Source: Effrenium voratum (Eukaryota; Sar; Dinophyceae; Suessiales; Symbiodiniaceae). From it: a stretch of 64,000 nucleotides of DNA. The position numbers were made by a program, and so were the translations under genes. Positions 21,070-33,463 of this stretch are shown in pieces. The stretch spans positions 624,567-688,566 of the forward strand of contig CAUJNA010003324.1 in the NCBI GenBank assembly GCA_963377175.1. The letters run 5' to 3'. Positions within the stretch are counted from its first letter, which is position 1. The number at the start of each line of letters is the position of its first letter. A model generated the notes under the pieces. It saw only the letters and a program-made list of their open reading frames with translations, ran no database searches and was not told the DNA's origin.

Positions 21070-21174
21070 CTGAGACTTTCCGACCCGACTTCTGGGCCAG
21101 GTGGCCGTTTTCAGCTGCTCGTTGCAGCGCACGCAGCGCTTGAGGTTCAGGCCAAACAGCCCGCCGGTGACCAC
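21070..21174 (-). CDS. Exon with CxxC pair, upstream of the ZZ-like exon
   Basis: Open block after a TTGGAG acceptor (starts GTGG), reading GGLFGLNLKRCVRCNEQLKT. Third positions are about 85 percent G/C against about 55 percent in the competing frame. Order and strand agree with the ZZ-like exon at 20789-20843, so together they could form one zinc-binding module. The 3' boundary is approximate. Confidence 0.35.
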
Positions 21175-21506
21175 CTCCAAGCGGGCCACGGAAAAGGCAA
21201 ACACAGTAGTCCTTACTTGGGATTTGCTTGTGGGGATGGTCAATGAGGCCCTTGATTGAAACCCCAGCTTTCAATTGCTCTTGACAGTTGGGGCTGAGAA
21301 TCATATCCCTTGCACATCCTGTCAAGGAGAGAGCAAGCCAGGCAGAATTGAACCTCCAAATAAAAAAAGAGAGAATTTGGGTACTCCTCCTGATGTTGGT
21401 GCGGAGAAACATTTGAAGAACTGGTTCTTTCGACCCCAGGTCTTGTGTGAAGAATATTGGTGGAGTCCCGCATGTCCAAAAATGAATCGCTTTTCCGAGC
21501 ACTGGC

Positions 21507-21584
21507 CTTATTGATGAGCAGGTGACCATCGGGGCACACGTTCAGCACGACCCTTCCGGCGGTGCCTGTACCTTCAGCGCAGGA
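21507..21584 (-). CDS. Unassigned 26-codon exon
   Basis: Phase 0 at both ends, from a GTGCAG acceptor to a GC donor (AATAAG then GCCAGT). It reads GTGTAGRVVLNVCPDGHLL. Same strand as the zinc-motif exons to its right in transcription order, possibly the same gene. Confidence 0.35.
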
Positions 21585-24500
21585 CTGCACGGGCCAAGCG
21601 TGGCTGCCGGCCAACATGGCGGAAACCTGCCATCCTCTCAGTTGTGGCCAAGCCCGTGCTTGGTTTATGATCAGAACCAGCTTTCATGCACCGCGTCCAT
21701 GCAAAGCTGCAACTGCACGGAGCTTTGCCAACACAAAACACATGACGCACCAACGCGTAACTCACACGCCCGCCTGTGCTAAGGCTGCTCTTGCTATACT
21801 CCGGTGGCGAAGCCACCGTCCTAAGCTCACGCAGGAGTAAAAGAACAAGAATCTTGCTTGTCCTTCAGAAATCAGCCGAGCCACATTGTCGTCGTCGCCA
21901 TTCCAAAAAAACTAGGGTGCCCTTCTCGGGACTTTGCGCTGCAGGCAGACAATGCGGCGTGGGAGTCTAGGCTCGCGCCAACCAACAGGAGTCTTTCCAA
22001 AACCTCCAACACATTTCCTAAGACTTTGACAAACTGAAGCCTGGTTCCTGCGAAAGTACCGCTGGAATAACAGCCCCAACTGGCATCCCCCTGTTGCGTG
22101 AAATGGTCGGGTAAGAATTCCCCTATCCTTTGCAATGGTGCAAAACGGGAGACGGGAGCCCGAGCGTCCAACTCTCGTTTCTCTTCACGTATGAAAGAGA
22201 GCTGGACGATGAAGTACGAGAACGCCTGTTGCTCCTGGCCTGTTTTCCCAGAGAGTCTGGTGTTCGAGCCGAACCCGGCGGCTTCTTAGCCCGGGATCAA
22301 TTCGAAACGGCGCCTCGCTCCAGCCGGGTTGAAACGTTGAGAAAAGCGCTGCGTACTCCGCAAATCAGTATGTCAGCTCTGCATCATACCATAACAGCCA
22401 GCCCCTGAAGTAGAGAGAAAGCGCCCGTCATCTCATTGCGATCCCAAGAAGAGACCGGGCCATCTGTTTTCTCCAAACAGTTCATGTCGAATTGACACCG
22501 TGCTCACATGTCTGCAATTGATCCCTAGCCGGTTTAAACTCCTTGCGGACCCTTGGCGCAAAGCCTCTGCCAGAGTAGAAGTGGGACATCAGCTTCACGT
22601 TGTTCCAGGATGCCGAACATATGACTCAGAGAAAGTATCCTTATCAGCCGGTTGTTTGGGAAAGTCCCAAATGGAACGTTGGAACCTCTTGATGCGGGAT
22701 GTTCTGATTCAAGCAGTTGGGACCACACAACCGACTTTCGCGAGGCCCGTCATGCACTGAATTTGTGGATCGCGGCGTTGCGATTTGACGGACCATGCTC
22801 AGCAACGGTTGAGCCTCATATTATGATGATATGACTACACTTATCTTGCAGCAGAAAGACATTCTCTGTACTTTCCTATTCCTTCCAGCCAGCACAAAGT
22901 CTTTGCCAAGCGCCACAGCCTCGACCCCATCAGGCATTACCTATCACTCTATACATGATCAGAGGCTCATAACATTGTGCACGTCTAACCTGAGGGACAG
23001 GCGAAGACGTGTAGAGGGAAGAACCGCCGATGGTCAACTGCGTTCCGAAGTGACCAAACATCATCCAACGAGGTTTACGCTCTGCCATGGTCCTTGGGGC
23101 AGGACTCATCGGAACGGTCAGCGGCGGCATTCCCACCTGGACCTGACAGCACTTCGACTCGTTTACCTCCTGTGGCCTGCAACGTTGCAACTAGAAACTG
23201 AAAGGCAAACATTAGTTGTGCAGACGCAACCAAGAATGACCACCACCACCACCACCACCACCACCACCATCACCACCATTTACCACCACTGTCCATGTCC
23301 AAACTGATCAAAAAAACTCAGCAAATCTCTGAGACACCGAAGACACCGAGCGCAATGAACGCAATGCACTTCCAGGAAACCCGGCATTGCTGCCAGTCCG
23401 AGGCAGGTTCCAGGCGTTGTGCATCTCAGCAAGGTCAAAAGCAATGCCCGCGGAAATAGTCTTGATTCAGAACATGTGGTGCCCCCAAAGATTAGCTTTT
23501 TGGCAAGCCCAGCGAATTGTGACATCCCATCTGATCCCTGATGCTCGGATCTCTCCTAGCTCCCAGTTGCTTATTGTTCGTTGCAAGGAACTAAAGCAAG
23601 AGTTGCAAACACCTGGAGTCTGGAGTGTGGTCAAGCAATGCAACAAACATTGCTCCCATGGTTTCACCGTTTTCCCGGATTGTCCTAATAGCAACAAGAG
23701 TAAGTCCGCCCAGAGCTGACAACCGCTCCGATGAATGAGATGCCCCGCACCTTATGCAAACCTACAAAGCTATTCAAACCGATCAGACTTCCGGCAAGAA
23801 AAGTTTTCCTTCAATCTCAAGAACAACAAAGGCCCAACACATCTCCTTTCTGCATACGCCACCCCCCTCAACGGTCTCAGGGGTTGGGTGCCTCATAGCA
23901 CTGCGAAGCAGGGCCACTCTTGCTAGTGTGGGTGCCAACGGAAACAAAAGTAAGCCGAAGGATGCAAAAAGGGTACCCAAAAGGAATCACCAGGAAGGAA
24001 AAGGGAGGTGAACTAAGCAAAAGCCAAATGGAAACCAAAAGTATCTGAAAAGGAAACTCGTCATAAGAACACCCGAACTTGCCGTCACACATCTGCATAT
24101 TGGTCTCTCACGTGGCCCTGGGCTGCCCGGCCAGAAAGCTGCCACCCCTTAGCAAACCCGCAGATTTGTTCAGAACGGGGCAATGTAAAGCTAGCGGCTT
24201 GGCTTGAAGGTGACTCGAAACGCTGAACACAAGGAAAGCGGGGGGACATGGAACTTGCACTTTAAGTAGAATACGAGACTCTGTCGAGCCAAGCTGCCTT
24301 GTATATGAAGAGTGTCAACAAGATGGACTCATCACCCAAGATTGAACAGCACCATTTTGTACCAAGATCAAGCAGCCACGCATTTGCGAGAAAATATGCC
24401 CTACGTAGTATCACCGCAAGCACATGGGTGAGACAAGGAGCCATTCGTACACACACATGCATACACACACACATTGTCGTCCAATTGCATGTATGTACGC

Positions 24501-25738
24501 AAAGGTGTAGAGTGCTGCTGCGCGAAATGAAGCCTTGGTTTGATTGTTTTGCGTTGGACAAGAATGATAATGACAACCCAGAATTGTTTGCGAAGTAATC
24601 CGAGGGAGCGTGACCCGGAAAGTCTCCACTGAAAGGGCATGGAAGTTCGAAGGTAACAAAAAGGCTCCTATCCAAACTCTTTTGGTGGTTTATTTTTTTT
24701 GCAAGGACGGACTTAAGAAAACTCGACCCGCCCAACTGACTCTTCCGCCATTCAACCAAGGCTCAAGAAGCTTCCGCCTTGCGGGCCAAGGCCGGCCTTG
24801 GAGAGTGCACGCATATTGGATCCAGCTTTCAGTCGGAGAACATGCTGCAATGAAATGGCAAAGTGGGAAGAGAAACGGAGCAAGGGACAAACAAAAGAAT
24901 CGAGAGAGTGGAAGGCCAGGACGGGGGAACAAGGAAACAGCCTCATGTGGAATGCGTCAGAACGAGGGCCCTGCCAAAATGCTAAGGAAAATCATTCCAC
25001 TGCAGGCCTAGTCATTGTCTCTTCCCAGGCCAGTCGTTGGGGCCAGTCATTGGACAACCGGCAATATCCTGGAAGAAGTGTCCTTCATTCCGGGGGGGGG
25101 TGCGCTTCGAGGAAACGACTTTAGGTGAGCCCCCCAGATGTTGCTGGCTGCACCAAAACGCAAGCGAGTTTAATCCCACCCCATCAGGATCACAGGTAGA
25201 TGATAGGCACACATTGTGGGTCCAGGTGAGTTGAGGGCGAGTGCGCTCGTAGCCCTGACCTCTTTCACCCCTGCACCACATCCCACCCCTCGCATTCTGC
25301 AGCCCTGCCGAATAGAAGCTGCCAGGCATGGCGAGGCCTCAGGCGCGCCCAACTGCCCGGGCATCGAATGCCTCTAAAAACAAAAAAACACGTCGCACGG
25401 CCTCATCCAAACCAAACTGGGAATCGCACAAACGCCTTTCTCTAAAGGACACCTAGCCTTCCAAAGGCAGTTCTCTGCTTCAATGATTCTAGTACCTAGC
25501 AAGCAAAACGATCCTGGCCCCCACCCAACCCAAAGGACCTGACACGTCTTCGGGCTTTCAAGGAAACTAACGGGAAAGAACATGCCACTGCCAGCCTTCT
25601 TGGGATGCCTCCGGAACCTCGCAAGCTAGCTGAAGGCATGGGAAAACGAACTCCTTGCTTTCAAGTCACTGGAGAAAGGGAACCAAAAAGGGAACCATCT
25701 GGCCCAGGTATCACAAAAGTCCGTGCCGAGAACTGCAG
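21585..25738. other. No supportable gene
   Basis: About 4 kb without a motif or splice-consistent exon. It holds an (ACC)n microsatellite at 23238-23280. Minus GTRLQFVKVLGNVLEVLERL near 22 kb is open but lacks third-position bias. Confidence 0.4.
23238..23280 (+). repeat. (ACC)n microsatellite
   Basis: About fourteen ACC/CACC triplets with one ATC interruption. Confidence 0.9.
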
Positions 25739-25832
25739 ACGGGCCACTGGAACTGCCCAAACTGCTGGGCACGCTGGTGGAGCTGCCAGAATTGTACTGA
25801 CCTGCGGGCCCCCCACCCTATCCGGAGAAAAG
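25739..25832 (+). CDS. Exon with CxxC-x6-CxxC zinc motif
   Basis: 94 nt between an ACTGCAG acceptor and a GTTGGT donor. It reads GHWNCPNCWARWWSCQNCTD, then LRAP. W-x-CPxC at the start and CxxC followed by a proline recall RanBP2-type zinc fingers, but the inner loop is six residues instead of about ten. High third-position G/C supports coding. Confidence 0.35.
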
Positions 25833-26858
25833 GTTGGTCTGACCGGAAAATTCCATGGATGCGATGGAGGCTGCACATATTGCAGGAAACAGCCCACGGC
25901 CGACTCAATGCGCCAAGTGGCTCTGAAGCCTGGTCACTCCGCCTGGCCAAGATTCACAAACAAAGCATTCACTCAAGTCAAAATGACTGTGAGATGTATG
26001 TTTGTGAGACCTTATGTTTGAAGGAACCCAAAAGAACACAGCTCGTTGGGAGGATCTCCATGTGAGTCCGGCTTTTGCTCAGTGGAAATTGCCACGCGCA
26101 CACCCACACTCATGTGTTTGCTGCGTGCAAGCGCTGCCACTCCATCTTGCTTTGGTGTCATCCCATCCCAACAAAGAAGCCCATTCAAGGTTGGAGGGTC
26201 ATTATAGCTTTTCAACGCGAAAAGGCAACTGTAGTCTTTGGGGAGTGACATGTGACGCACGACAATGTTCCTTAAGACGTTCCTTCCAAGCCTTCCGCAG
26301 GCTTTTGTCCAAGGCCTTGAGTGAGAACCCCGTTTGAGGGATACTGTTCCCCCAACAAAATGGGCAGCCTCCAAATATGTCGAATATTAGGCAGAAAGCC
26401 AACCCTCAGTCCCCCATTCCCAGCCTGATGGTGCAAAGGCGTGGCCGGCGAAGGAGTTCTGGTGGCTTTTCTGGAGCGCGGCAAATGATCCACTCCGTTT
26501 CAGCATGGCCCGCCCGTTTCGTTGTGGTTCACAAACGAAAGATTGCTCGTGACCAACGCACGAGTTGCAGAAGAAAATGTTGCTCACGAGTTGCAGACGC
26601 GGGCTTGGCGTTTTGTCACAAGCGACCAGGAAAGGCGCACGGGCAACACCATCCCGCGACGCCGAATGAGGCACGTGTGACTCTGTTATCCTGGCATGCA
26701 CCACTGGCAACCCAATCTCACTTTGCTCGAACTTGCCAGCTAGCAGTACGGATTCATGATTAGCCTTCAGCGTGTGGGGCAAAATATGGCTTTCCTTGCC
26801 GGACTTCGGTTCAAAAAGCGATTGAAAACCACTGCCACTAGGGCCACTCGCTGGGGAC

Positions 26859-26969
26859 CCTCGCCGGCATCAGGTACCCCATGCCCTCCAGATCTGCCCC
26901 GGGTGGCAGCAAGAAGCTGCCCCCTGGGCCCGGCAGTGCCGGCGGCAGCCTCTGCCATTCGCTCGGACA
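26859..26969 (-). CDS. Unassigned exon, proline/glycine-rich
   Basis: 111 nt, phase 0 at both ends, from a CTCCCAG acceptor to a GT donor. It reads SEWQRLPPALPGPGGSFLLP, then GADLEGMGYLMPAR. About 80 percent G/C at third positions. Another minus patch near 27.42 kb (AVLPPLPPLPAPQRKLHGVH) could be an upstream exon of the same gene. Confidence 0.38.
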
Positions 26970-29900
26970 CTGGGAGACAGTACCCCATTGGGCCGAGGGC
27001 TGAGGGCGTCCTAGGTTGGAGTCCAAAAAGCTACGGCCAATTTGGGTTGGTGGCAACCCAACTTGGTTTATTTTAGCCTACTCACAGCAACATGCCTCAA
27101 TAAACCGCCACAGGATGGGTCAAAGTCCGCTTTCTTGATCCAAACGGGGTTTGGAGAAGGGGCCTGACCATCATGACCCTGAGAACAAAATCCGAGGTCC
27201 AGTTCCAGAGAAACGAAGTATGGATGGATGCAGCTGGAACGAAGTGAATCCCTTTGGCTGTCAACACACACAGCAATATTTGAAATGTTGAACAATTGAA
27301 TGGTCCTTGGGCTCGACCCGAATCGACTCTTGGATCCCCTTGCTTTGACCGCTAGTTTTTCGGTTGGGCTGCAGGTGCACGCCATGCAGCTTGCGCTGGG
27401 GCGCGGGCAGGGGTGGCAAGGGCGGCAGCACAGCCTGAAACACTTCTGGCGGGCTGGTCCAAGTGGGTGCCAGCAAGATCAGCTTGACGAACCCAGGTAT
27501 ACCAGATCCAAGACTTGGCCGTTTTCCGCCACTTCTCTACCTCCGCCTGTCACGAAATGTGAAGGCAAAGGACACAAAGACAAGCCATGGTGGTCCGACC
27601 GCCAGGCTGTGACCCACTCTTGGCTTGCCAAGAGTAACATGACAGCACCCAAATTCGGAGTCAAGCCCCCGGAAAGTTTAAAGCAAGTCGACCCACAAAC
27701 CTGAGCCATGCGCCAACAAATCGTCCAAGCCCTGTGGAGGAGGAAGGGATCGCTCCTGGATAGTGGTTCGAAAGAGGGAAGCGTTCCCTCGGCCTCTCCT
27801 CTCTGTCACTCTTTCTTTCACTCTTCCTCTCGTCCCTTCTTGCCATGCGAGCTCGCCTTCAGCAACGGCCCCTCCATGCCCCGGCTCTCACTGCGCTCGC
27901 TGCGCGCAGTCTGCGGCCGTGCGGACTCTGCCACTGTCGGCGCAGATTGCGCGGCGGCCTTGGCTGTGTTCATCGATTTGTGTGGAGGTGAACGGGTGTA
28001 TCACAATGTATGGTCCCATCACCTGGAGACCCTTTGAGGGTTCTGATGCGCATTGTCACTTCATGCGGCGGTATCGACAAATCTGAAAGCTTCAAGGATG
28101 GAGCCCGGTGCGTGCCGTGCCAAACCTTTGAACTGCCCTTAACATACGAAGCCCCAAATCATAAAATGCCTTGAAAGCGAGAGAGCCAAGAACTGACCGG
28201 CGCTTTCTCACAAGATACAGAGGCAAAGGAGCGGCTTAAGCGATCCGCAACAATCTGTTCAAGTCATATCTCTGCACTCCGACGCGCTCCAGTCATGCCT
28301 CTCAGCCCGGTACGCGTGGAGTATGACGGGGACTGTGCTTTGGGCTGCCTGATTAGCAGGGAAAGTGCATCACTGTGATGATGCCCGAGATTCTCTCAGC
28401 TACATGTCCACCAAAAGCAAAACCAAAACTTCCATGAGGCGTCCAACAAGTTCAGGACAGTCAGGGAGCGACCGTTTCCACAACCGACAATCCTTCGATT
28501 GTCAAGCATTTCTTTGCTGCCAAAAGGAGGGTTGGGCAAAACACAACTCATGCCGAACAACCTTGCTCGGGTGACGCCACTCACTGCCAAGAGCTCCTGT
28601 TAGGCATTGGCTGGCAGACTTCTAATCCAGAGGCGGTCGAAGATTATTAAATCGCAGGCCTCCGTGCGCAGCCTCGTCATCCATTTTCTTCCTGCGCACG
28701 TCTCAGCCCAACTTCACAGCTCTAAGTCTGTATGTTTCAACCAAACCGGATGGCTTGCAATGGCCTTGATTTGTTCCCCGATTGTTCACCCCACGTGGTA
28801 AGCTGTTGCCTTGGCCCTTGATCACGGCTGCTGAAAGGTGAAACCAGCTCACGAAAATGATACTGCTGGTTCGCAGCCAGGCTGCCTTGGCAACACTTCA
28901 CACATGTGTCCAAAGAAAAAGCGGTTGAAGCCGCACTTTGCCAAACTGTTCGCAGCGATGGATGGCCCCAAGCTCCTGAATTCCAAAGCGGCCTGCTCCC
29001 TCTTCTGCGCCTCTCACGAGCAAAGAGCATACTTTGCTGAAAAAATCGATCACGTGTAAGCCAAGGTCAAATTGTCTGCTTCCCGGAGGAAAATCTAGTA
29101 GACCATGGTCTCCATCCCACAAAACACGAGTGGTATCTTCCCAGTTCTGCCGCCAATGTTCTGCCGCCAATGTTCTGCCGCCAATGCCTGCCTGCTCGCT
29201 TGCAAGGAGCATAGCCTGCCCGGTGGCCAATTGGAACCGTCACAAGCTACTTCTTTAGCTCATTGCATGAAGCAATCATGGCAAATGCTCATAGCGTTCG
29301 GTGAAAGCATCAGCGCTGCTTCCAGTGCCAATCAGGAGAAGCCTTGCCTTGTACTTGGAATCCGCATCGCTGTCTTTGAGGAGAGTTCTCAGTTTTTGAA
29401 AGGAGCAACTCACGCAAAACAGCCACATTCAAGAATGGTGTGATTTATGTTCAGATTTGGAGAACGGAGCTGGTGGACGTGGAAGTACACAAAAACTGTG
29501 AGGTGGACACGCACGCTTGACCGTCGCGTTGCGAAACGAAACAAATAATGTTGTGCGAGTGCGATACCAAGCATAGCCAAAATGGATTGTGTTTGCAAAA
29601 AGTGGCGCTGACAGACTTTAGGAAGCCGGCGTTTCGCCTGGTTGTTGTTCCACAAAGCCATCGCCGTTTTTTCTTGACGGAAGCCCCGTCATCAGCGAAG
29701 TGCGGCTGACATTTCCTTGTGCAATTAATTTCGTCGGTAGAGCCATGTTTGTGGAGCGCCCGCGCTGCGGGCCGAAACACAGCCAGCTCCCCATGCATTT
29801 AGTGCTCCCCCATCCTTCCAGTCTTTGAGGAGAACCCAAAGATCAGAGCTGCTCTTGGGAAAACGAAGCTCACCTCCGTCACTGGTTCTGTGCGCAGAGC

Positions 29901-31121
29901 TCCATCACAGCTTCGTTATTCGAGCTTGCAACAAGCCTGTGATCCGCCAACCCGTTCTTCCCAAAACGCCGGGCTGAGAAGGGTGGCACATATAGAGCAT
30001 GCGCGGATAGATCCTCCACACCTATCATCTATCATAACCCATGGCTGCACATATTATACATGCAGCCGTGGGATGTTGGGGATGTTGCCCGTTTTGCTTT
30101 ATTACGCTTTGTTGTTTAGCTTAATTTTGCCTTGCCATAGCTATGCTACAACACATACAGGATCTGATTGTTACGGGAGCACGTACAAATGGAGTTTGGG
30201 AAATAATATATGTGGATCTTTGTGCTGTCCCAGGCTTAAATGGTCGACACCACCACCATCATCATGGTTTTTGTCAAGAAAGTGACTAAAGTAGGTGGTG
30301 TGCTGCTCTGGAGGCTAATCTGGTCCATTTGTTTTTAAAGTGCCCTCCCTAAGGAAGGCAGAATTTGGTTAATATTTTGGCACTTTGGGAGGAGGTAGAT
30401 GTTGCAATGGAAGTTGGAGCAACCTACAGCCACAACCTGGAAACGTAGTCCAAACCCATTTTTTAAGGAGTTCAACAATGGTATCGAGGCCTGCCCGATA
30501 AAACTGAGTGATGATTGGCACTATTGAGAGGCGGCACTGGGCAACAGCCTTAAAATTATTAGGACAAACAACGGGCCAGGAGGGAGGGTGCGGCTCTGCG
30601 CTTGGCAGGGCTGCGCAGCGAATTGTCGAAAAACCGCACGAAGCATGTAAGAGCCACAAGGGCCACAAGAGCTGCAGGAGCCACTAGAAAGCAGTTTCAA
30701 CAAATAAATGCCTCAGCTGGCACTGGCGCTTCCATCGCGCTCAGGGAAAAGGACTGGGCGCCGGGCCCAGTTTCGTCTGCGAAGGAAAGGCGGCTTTGCT
30801 CTGGGACCTGCAGATCGCCAGCTTGCAGCAAGTCAAGTGTCTGTCAGTCAGGAGATATGAGCGGTTTTGAATTGTTCCGGGCAGAAGTGAGATGGATAAG
30901 GCTACTATCACGAACTGCCACGAAATCATAAAAAACGATCTTCCAAACAAGAAACCAAGTGGTTGGTAGTCTGCGAGAAACAACTTGCCCACACCGCCAT
31001 CTGCAGCTACATCCTGGTAACTGGTTCCGAGGCACCTTTTTCGAAGAGTTCGTGCCGTCGATTGTCAAGTTTTTTCGCACAACGGTTCTTTGCGTCGGAA
31101 CGGAAATTCCTCCTTCAAGGC
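26970..31121. other. Mostly without supportable genes
   Basis: One GC-rich block at 27847-27991 is open on both strands: plus LRAVCGRADSATVGADCAAA before a GTGAAC donor, minus AKAAAQSAPTVAESARPQTA. It is probably an exon, but the strand is unclear. A 14-bp repeat lies at 29145-29186. Otherwise frames are unbiased. Confidence 0.35.
29145..29186 (+). repeat. 14-bp tandem repeat, three copies
   Basis: Three exact copies of TTCTGCCGCCAATG. Confidence 0.92.
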
Positions 31122-31379
31122 TCATTTGCTGCCCCACCCCTGCAGCGCTTTCCGTCGCCTTTTTCTGGGGACTTGCCAACGCCGCCCCTCCGTTTTGGAG
31201 GTGTCAACAGTCATGGCCAGGACTGAACCATTCTGCTGCGCTTGCGACATCGCTTCATCACGATTACAATCAAGTTCAGTCATCCTCGCTGCGCTCTTCC
31301 TTTTTCCGTGAGGGTTGCGCGAATCGTTCCTGGAGGGGCGAGGACTCCTTCTTTTTCCATCTCCAGCCTGCTTTGCCAT
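31122..31379 (-). CDS. Unassigned coding block, copy A of a duplicated segment
   Basis: The open minus frame contains MTELDCNRDEAMSQAQQNGS, then VLAM. The same segment recurs at 31820-31890 as MNELVRNRHEAM...QRSVL. Conservation at protein level (EL-NR-EAM-Q-SVL) while DNA has drifted to about 70 percent points to a coding duplication. Flanks are basic and low complexity. Boundaries are those of the open frame, not of a proven exon. Confidence 0.33.
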   Translation of the reverse strand: MAKQAGDGKRRSPRPSRNDSRNPHGKRKSAARMTELDCNRDEAMSQAQQNGSVLAMTVDTSKTEGRRWQVPRKRRRKALQGWGSK

Positions 31380-31573
31380 CCCCTTTACCCCACCACCGCC
31401 CGCCTTCTCCCAGGTCGCAGCGTGGCTCTTTTAGCGCGCTAGCTCCCCTGCCCTTCCCAAAACGGGCCACCGGTCTCGCTCTGCACGCTCCTCCCGCGAG
31501 CTTCTTGCCACCTCGCCACCTTCGCCTTGCAGATGGCTCTCCGGTTCTCCATCCTCAGCGTGTCCAACTTCAC

Positions 31574-31900
31574 CTAGTGCTTGAACAGGATGGCACTCTC
31601 CACTTGCTCCGCGTCCGGACCACTGCCCTCGGCTGACGAGAGCACCGTGACCACGCCACGGGCACCATCGGCCAAGTTCTTGAACTGCTCCACGTCGACC
31701 GTGGTCCTTGATCCGGCCGCCACACCTTGCGAGCGGAGTAGTTGTCCAGCCTTCCTGGACAGGGCCTTGCCCGGTGTGGCCAAGATCCTGCTCGACCCTA
31801 GGCTAAACCCCTGACCCAGGACTGACCTTTGTTGCCGCGGTTCGGTCATCGCCTCATGACGATTACGAACAAGTTCATTCATCTTCTGGTGTTGACACAT
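31574..31900 (-). CDS. Unassigned coding block, copy B, ending in a stop
   Basis: 108 codons to a stop. It contains MNELVRNRHEAMTEPRQQRS, then a stretch RILATPGKALSRKAGQLLRS and DVEQFKNLADGARGVVTVLS. Third positions favour G/C and the reading is globular-looking. The antisense plus frame is also open but compositionally odd. The 5' segment is homologous to copy A at 31.2 kb. No family recognised. Confidence 0.4.
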   Translation of the reverse strand: MCQHQKMNELVRNRHEAMTEPRQQRSVLGQGFSLGSSRILATPGKALSRKAGQLLRSQGVAAGSRTTVDVEQFKNLADGARGVVTVLSSAEGSGPDAEQVESAILFKH

Positions 31901-32893
31901 GTCCAGGTCTGGTCTGATGGCTTCCCTACTGAGAACCCCTGACTAATTCAACTGGTCAATCACAAATCGATGGTGCACCGAAAGTGCTCCGTTTCCGCTC
32001 AAACGGGACATCCGTGAGGTCTCAGTTGAAATCAAGCAGGGCTGAGTCAACCGCTTTTTGCTTACAGCCCTCTGGTTGTTGTCAGAAAAATACTTTCTAC
32101 ATGTCCCAGATTCTTCTAAGATTCTGCGTCAATATGCAGATCATGTTGGCTGTCGTGCCTCAACCTCAAAATATCTGGCGTGGGGATTGCTGGGTGTTTG
32201 CTGTGGACACTAGAAGTTCGATGACTGCGGGTGAACATGAGAGCTTGGACGGGCACCAAAAAAGTTGCCGAGCCTTTGTCAAGGCGCTGCCAAAGTGCAG
32301 GTCCTTAGCCAACAAAGTAGTGTTGTTTATTAGTCTTTCTGCGTTGGGAATATGCAGTTTCCGGTCACTCTGAACATGGACCACGACCTGTTCTGTTGCT
32401 CACCAGCAACTTTAGCTTCGGTTGGTATCTCAATCAGTGTATCATTGAAAAAGCACTACAAGACCCCTATCGACAGCATTTTTTTGTTGTGGACGTGGGC
32501 TAAAAGCTTCGTCAGTGGGTTGCAAAGAGTTCAAAAAGATTCGAAGTCGAGCATCTGGTGCAGTTGTGCCACTCTGTTCAGGGCATTGCCAGTTGCTGTC
32601 ATGTTCGTCTGCGGCTGACATGAAAATGCTCAAGGCTAGAAAACGCCCTGCCCTCTCTAGCTCGCACTCCACAAAGCTGCTGCATTGCCTTGGGGCTGGA
32701 CGTATGCAACGTTGGCAGAATGCCTGAGGGCACGCGATGTTGTCGACACTAACTCCGCAAATCTCAGCATGAAAGATGGGTCGAGATGTACTTTGGGTTT
32801 TGTTTTAGTTTATTTTGGGTTGTTTTTGGTTTCCGTCCTGGCTACTAAAATGCTGTATTTTACAGCATGTTCTCGCAAAATGTACGTATTTTA

Positions 32894-33020
32894 CGCTAGT
32901 CCGTCAACATCATCAGCATCGTTTTCAACATTCCCCGCATGTCCAGCCAACATCTTCAGCATCACCAGCAAATCGAGGGCCTTCGCTTCCTGCATCTTCA
33001 GCATCAACAGTTCCTCTTCT
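32894..33020 (-). CDS. Helical, leucine-rich exon; left arm of an inverted duplication
   Basis: Open after a GCCGCAG acceptor, reading EELLMLKMQEAKALDLLVML, then KMLAGHAGNVENDADD. Predicted helical and repeated internally (ML-KM). A related segment, ELAMLRMQEAKAENQL, is encoded on the opposite strand at 33.47 kb. Confidence 0.35.
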
Positions 33021-33059
33021 GCGGCAGGTAGGTAAGCATTTATGTACGCATGTTAGAAG

Positions 33060-33425
33060 GAGGGGCGGGTCCCCCTCATGATGGTAAAAGTGAGGATTCA
33101 AATACGGGCAAACTAATCCCTGTAAAACACCTAAAACGTAGCGGGGGGGGTTTGGGGGTGGGGCAGCCCCCCCCATGATGATCGAAAAAGTGATGATTCA
33201 ATTAGGGGCAAAAAGTCTAAAAAGTAGCGGGGGGGTTGGGGGGGCGGCAGCCCCTGATCGAAAAAGTGATCATTCAATTAGGGTCAAAAGAATATAAAAA
33301 AGCAGCGGGTTGGGGGGGCCGGCAGCCCCCCCATGATGATCGAAAAAGTGATGATTCAATTAGGGGCAAAGAATCTAAAAAGTAGCTGTCGCATGATGAT
33401 CGAAAAAGTCATGATTCAATTAGGC
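33060..33425 (+). repeat. Minisatellite, 60-82-bp units between inverted arms
   Basis: Units contain a G-run (TTGGGGG), GGCAGCCCC, GATCGAAAAAGTGATGATTC and AATTAGGGGCAAA. The GATCGAAAAAGT anchors start at 33180, 33256, 33338 and 33398; a diverged unit lies at 33060-33145. Confidence 0.9.
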
Positions 33426-33463
33426 GTGCATTTTAATCGAAAGGGAGGTGGCGGGGGGCACCA

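Noticed and set aside
20651..21529. 292-codon minus frame
   Set aside because: Its best part has weaker third-position G/C than the overlapping minus frame carrying CVRCNEQL; likely an open shadow.
33060..33425. CRISPR-like look of regularly spaced repeats
   Set aside because: Repeats and spacers are both repeated, unit length varies, and the context is eukaryotic.
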